DNA of 24,145 nt from Polyrhizophydium stewartii. Its lineage: Eukaryota > Chytridiomycota > Chytridiomycetes > Rhizophydiales. Location: positions 1 through 24,145 of the forward strand of contig JADGIZ010000128.1 in the NCBI GenBank assembly GCA_027604665.1. Direction: 5' to 3'. Positions 22,701 to 24,145 of the stretch are shown in pieces (positions within the stretch are counted from its first letter, which is position 1; every line of letters begins with the position of its first letter). The notes under the pieces are model-generated. The model was not told the DNA's origin and did no database searches. It was given only the letters and a program-made list of their open reading frames with translations. The position numbers were made by a program, and so were the translations under genes.

Positions 22701-23536
22701 GATGGCGAGAAGGACGACGACAGCTTGAGCAGCTCCGGCTTCTCGAAGCGTCCTGTTGCATTTCAGTGCACGAATGTCAGCGAACCAGACCGGTTGCAAG
22801 AGGCACACAGAAAAGCGATTGCTCGCAGCGCATGCTTGCTGGAGCGGCTTCCACTATTCAGACGCACAACGGCGTTGGCGGGCAACTCACGCAGAGAAGC
22901 GTCCTTATCCCACGCCTGCTGCGTCGCCGCGGCGCTGGCGCTCAGGCGAAGCAGCGTCTGGTAGTCGAGTGAGAGCATGTTGGCGCTCACGTCGGCGGCG
23001 ACGGCGGCGACGGTGCGCTCCATGAGCACGGTCGCACCAGGGTGCGGGTTTGCGAGCACGAGATGCTTGGAGCCCTGCTCGAGTGAGGTATGGGCCTGGA
23101 CGAGCAGCTTGAGTGTGCGAACGACCGACTGTGACAGAAAATAAGGTGCGTATGACAGCGGGTCGGCGGCCGGCGAGCCGCCCACGGCAGCCGCGGGTGC
23201 CGGTGGAGACTGCCAGTGCTGCGCGACGATGCGCCTCACGCTCGGTGCCGTGGGTGGTTGGGAGCGGTCGTGGTCCGGCGGCAGCTGCCCGGCGCCGTCG
23301 GCTGAGACCGCTGCCGTCGACGACGACGATCTTGCCAGAAGACGCATGTGCTCGTGGCCGCCGAAGGCCAGACGCGGCCGGGCGGCGCAGGAAAGGGCAG
23401 GGACGGCAGAGCCCGCTGCGGAGGCCTGGAGAGCATGGGCGGCAGCATGCAGCGGCCGGGCCGGGTGCGAGCCGGCTGCAGCCCGCCGCCGCAGCGCGCC
23501 GGCGAGTGCCTGGCGAGCGCCGAGCCTCGCGAGCAT
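19736..23536 (-). CDS. AAA+ ATPase, Msp1/ATAD1-spastin-like, with mitochondrial presequence and long N-terminal region
   Basis: Modelled exons are 23536-22891 and 22752-19736, joined over a 138-nt GT-AG intron to about 1220 residues. The first 60 residues are rich in Arg and Ala with almost no acidic residues, like a mitochondrial targeting peptide. An acidic stretch (near 240-266) and an N-terminal domain with LVIYLRDTVDIL and FVAGCSPS precede a Ser/Ala/Asp low-complexity linker. The C-terminal ATPase has Walker A GPPGTGKT (about 884-891), pore loop KYVGEGE, Walker B VVFLDEAD (about 938-945), and the second region of homology GATNRPFDLDDAILRR. Domain architecture resembles fungal N-terminally extended mitochondrial AAA proteins related to Msp1/ATAD1, which extract or remodel membrane proteins; the exact substrate is unknown. 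Fidgetin/spastin relatives are the alternative. It is upstream of and codirectional with the palmitoyltransferase. Confidence 0.88.
21593..21690 (-). repeat. GCGCTGG/GCGTCGG-type degenerate repeat coding an Ala/Ser/Asp linker
   Basis: The plus strand carries repeated GGCGCTG and GGCGTCGG units. On the coding strand they give alternating Ser, Ala, Asp, Thr and Asn residues in the linker between the N-terminal domain and the ATPase core. It looks like replication slippage inside a disordered segment and has no other apparent role. Confidence 0.7.
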
Positions 23537-23898
23537 CAAAGGAAAGTGCTTTGGCAGTCGCTCGCCGGCTCAAGATGGGTTGGCGGAGAGCACCCATGGT
23601 AGGATTGGCGCACCGCCGGGAACCAGACTGCGAGTGGTGGCCATCCGGCCGTCGGCAATCCTGCATTCGTGTGTCGGCGACCAGCCACGGCAAGCCGGCC
23701 ATCGCGGCCGATAACCGACGGCGATGTGTTGGCGTTCTGGATAATGGTCGGTGCGGCCGGATCTTGGTGCACTGTCAATGGCGGGCGCATCTCAGCCCGC
23801 GCTGACCAAACTCAAGCGCTGACCGTCCTGGGGAGCATCGCCATGGCCAGAAGCGGCGATCGGATGGTCCGCGCCACGCGGCGTCCAACCAAGCAGGG
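23537..23898. promoter_or_regulatory. Divergent intergenic region of 362 bp
   Basis: This region lies between the AAA ATPase start (minus) and the secreted-protein start (plus) and should hold both promoters. Open frames crossing it show no recognisable protein and run in several frames at once, as expected of GC-rich DNA. I see no TATA box, tRNA or repeat worth naming. Confidence 0.45.
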
Positions 23899-24145
23899 AT
23901 GAACGAGACCCGACTTGCTCGAATGACCCGACTCGCTTCAGTCGGCCTCTCGGCCGCCGCCTCTCTGGCCGCGGCCGCCGACGTCGGCGTGTGGACGCCC
24001 GCCGGCAGCAGCGGCGTCGTGTGCATCCATACGGCGCTGCTGCCCAACTCGCGCCTCATCTGCAACGAGCGCCGTGGATCTACCCGCACATCCCCACGAT
24101 GACCGTGCTGCCGATGACGATCAAGAACAACTTCAAGTTCACGCT
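23899..24145 (+). CDS. 5' part of a secreted, possibly glyoxal/galactose-oxidase-like protein; frame broken near 24072
   Basis: The frame from ATG 23899 (or the second ATG at 23923) begins with an Arg-containing n-region and a hydrophobic Ala/Leu/Ser core, a likely signal peptide ending near AAAA|D. It continues GVWTPAGSSGVVCIH, then LLPNSRLICNER. The pattern of Ser/Gly-Val-x-Cys-x-His followed by Leu-x-Pro-Asn and Cys-x-Glu-Arg recalls the N-terminus of fungal glyoxal-oxidase-like copper radical oxidases. This frame stops at 24100-24102. From about 24072 a different frame reads PWIYPHIPTMTVLPMT and IKNNFKFTL to the edge; the VLPMT segment resembles a later part of the same family. The gene therefore looks frameshifted or internally deleted, unless an intron starts at the GTGGAT at 24074. 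The window ends too soon to decide. Confidence 0.45.

Overview
The window is nuclear DNA from a GC-rich fungus that very probably makes flagellated zoospores (chytrid-like). Genes are interrupted by many short introns, mostly 57-90 nt, with a CTGAC/CTGAT-like branch site. Two genes are recognisable axonemal proteins that non-flagellated fungi lack, while a DHHC protein of Pfa4 type and an N-terminally extended mitochondrial-type AAA ATPase fit a fungus. The species cannot be named from the sequence. All exon joins are my own, based on splice signals, reading phase and recalled family similarity; there is no transcript evidence.

Layout, left to right. (1) 1-49, minus: possible first codons of a secreted protein running off the left edge. 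(2) 322-1975, plus: a six-exon dTDP/UDP-glucose 4,6-dehydratase (TGDS/RmlB type). (3) 2062-9458, minus: CFAP44 (WDR52), modelled with 21 exons and about 1956 residues. (4) 9478-13251, plus: a CFAP20DC (C3orf67-like) protein, 10 exons, about 954 residues. (5) 13299-17738, minus: an unrecognised Ser-rich coiled-coil protein ending in SKL. (6) 17797-19566, minus: a Pfa4/ZDHHC6-type palmitoyltransferase. (7) 19736-23536, minus: a large AAA+ ATPase with a mitochondrial-type presequence. (8) 23899 to the right edge, plus: the start of a secreted, perhaps glyoxal-oxidase-like protein whose reading frame looks broken.

Spacing is very tight: 86 bp between the convergent stops of genes 2 and 3, 47 bp between those of genes 4 and 5, 58 bp between tandem genes 5 and 6, and only about 19 bp between the divergent start codons of CFAP44 and CFAP20DC.

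The centre of the window looks like a small flagellar block. CFAP44 belongs to the tether of inner dynein arm I1/f. CFAP20DC carries the CFAP20 (DUF667) fold of the inner junction protein. The adjoining coiled-coil gene may be a third cilium-related member. The most unusual signals are the nearly touching divergent flagellar starts, several introns that only work with GC rather than GT donors, and the uncharacterised coiled-coil protein. No CRISPR array, insertion sequence, tRNA or rRNA was seen.
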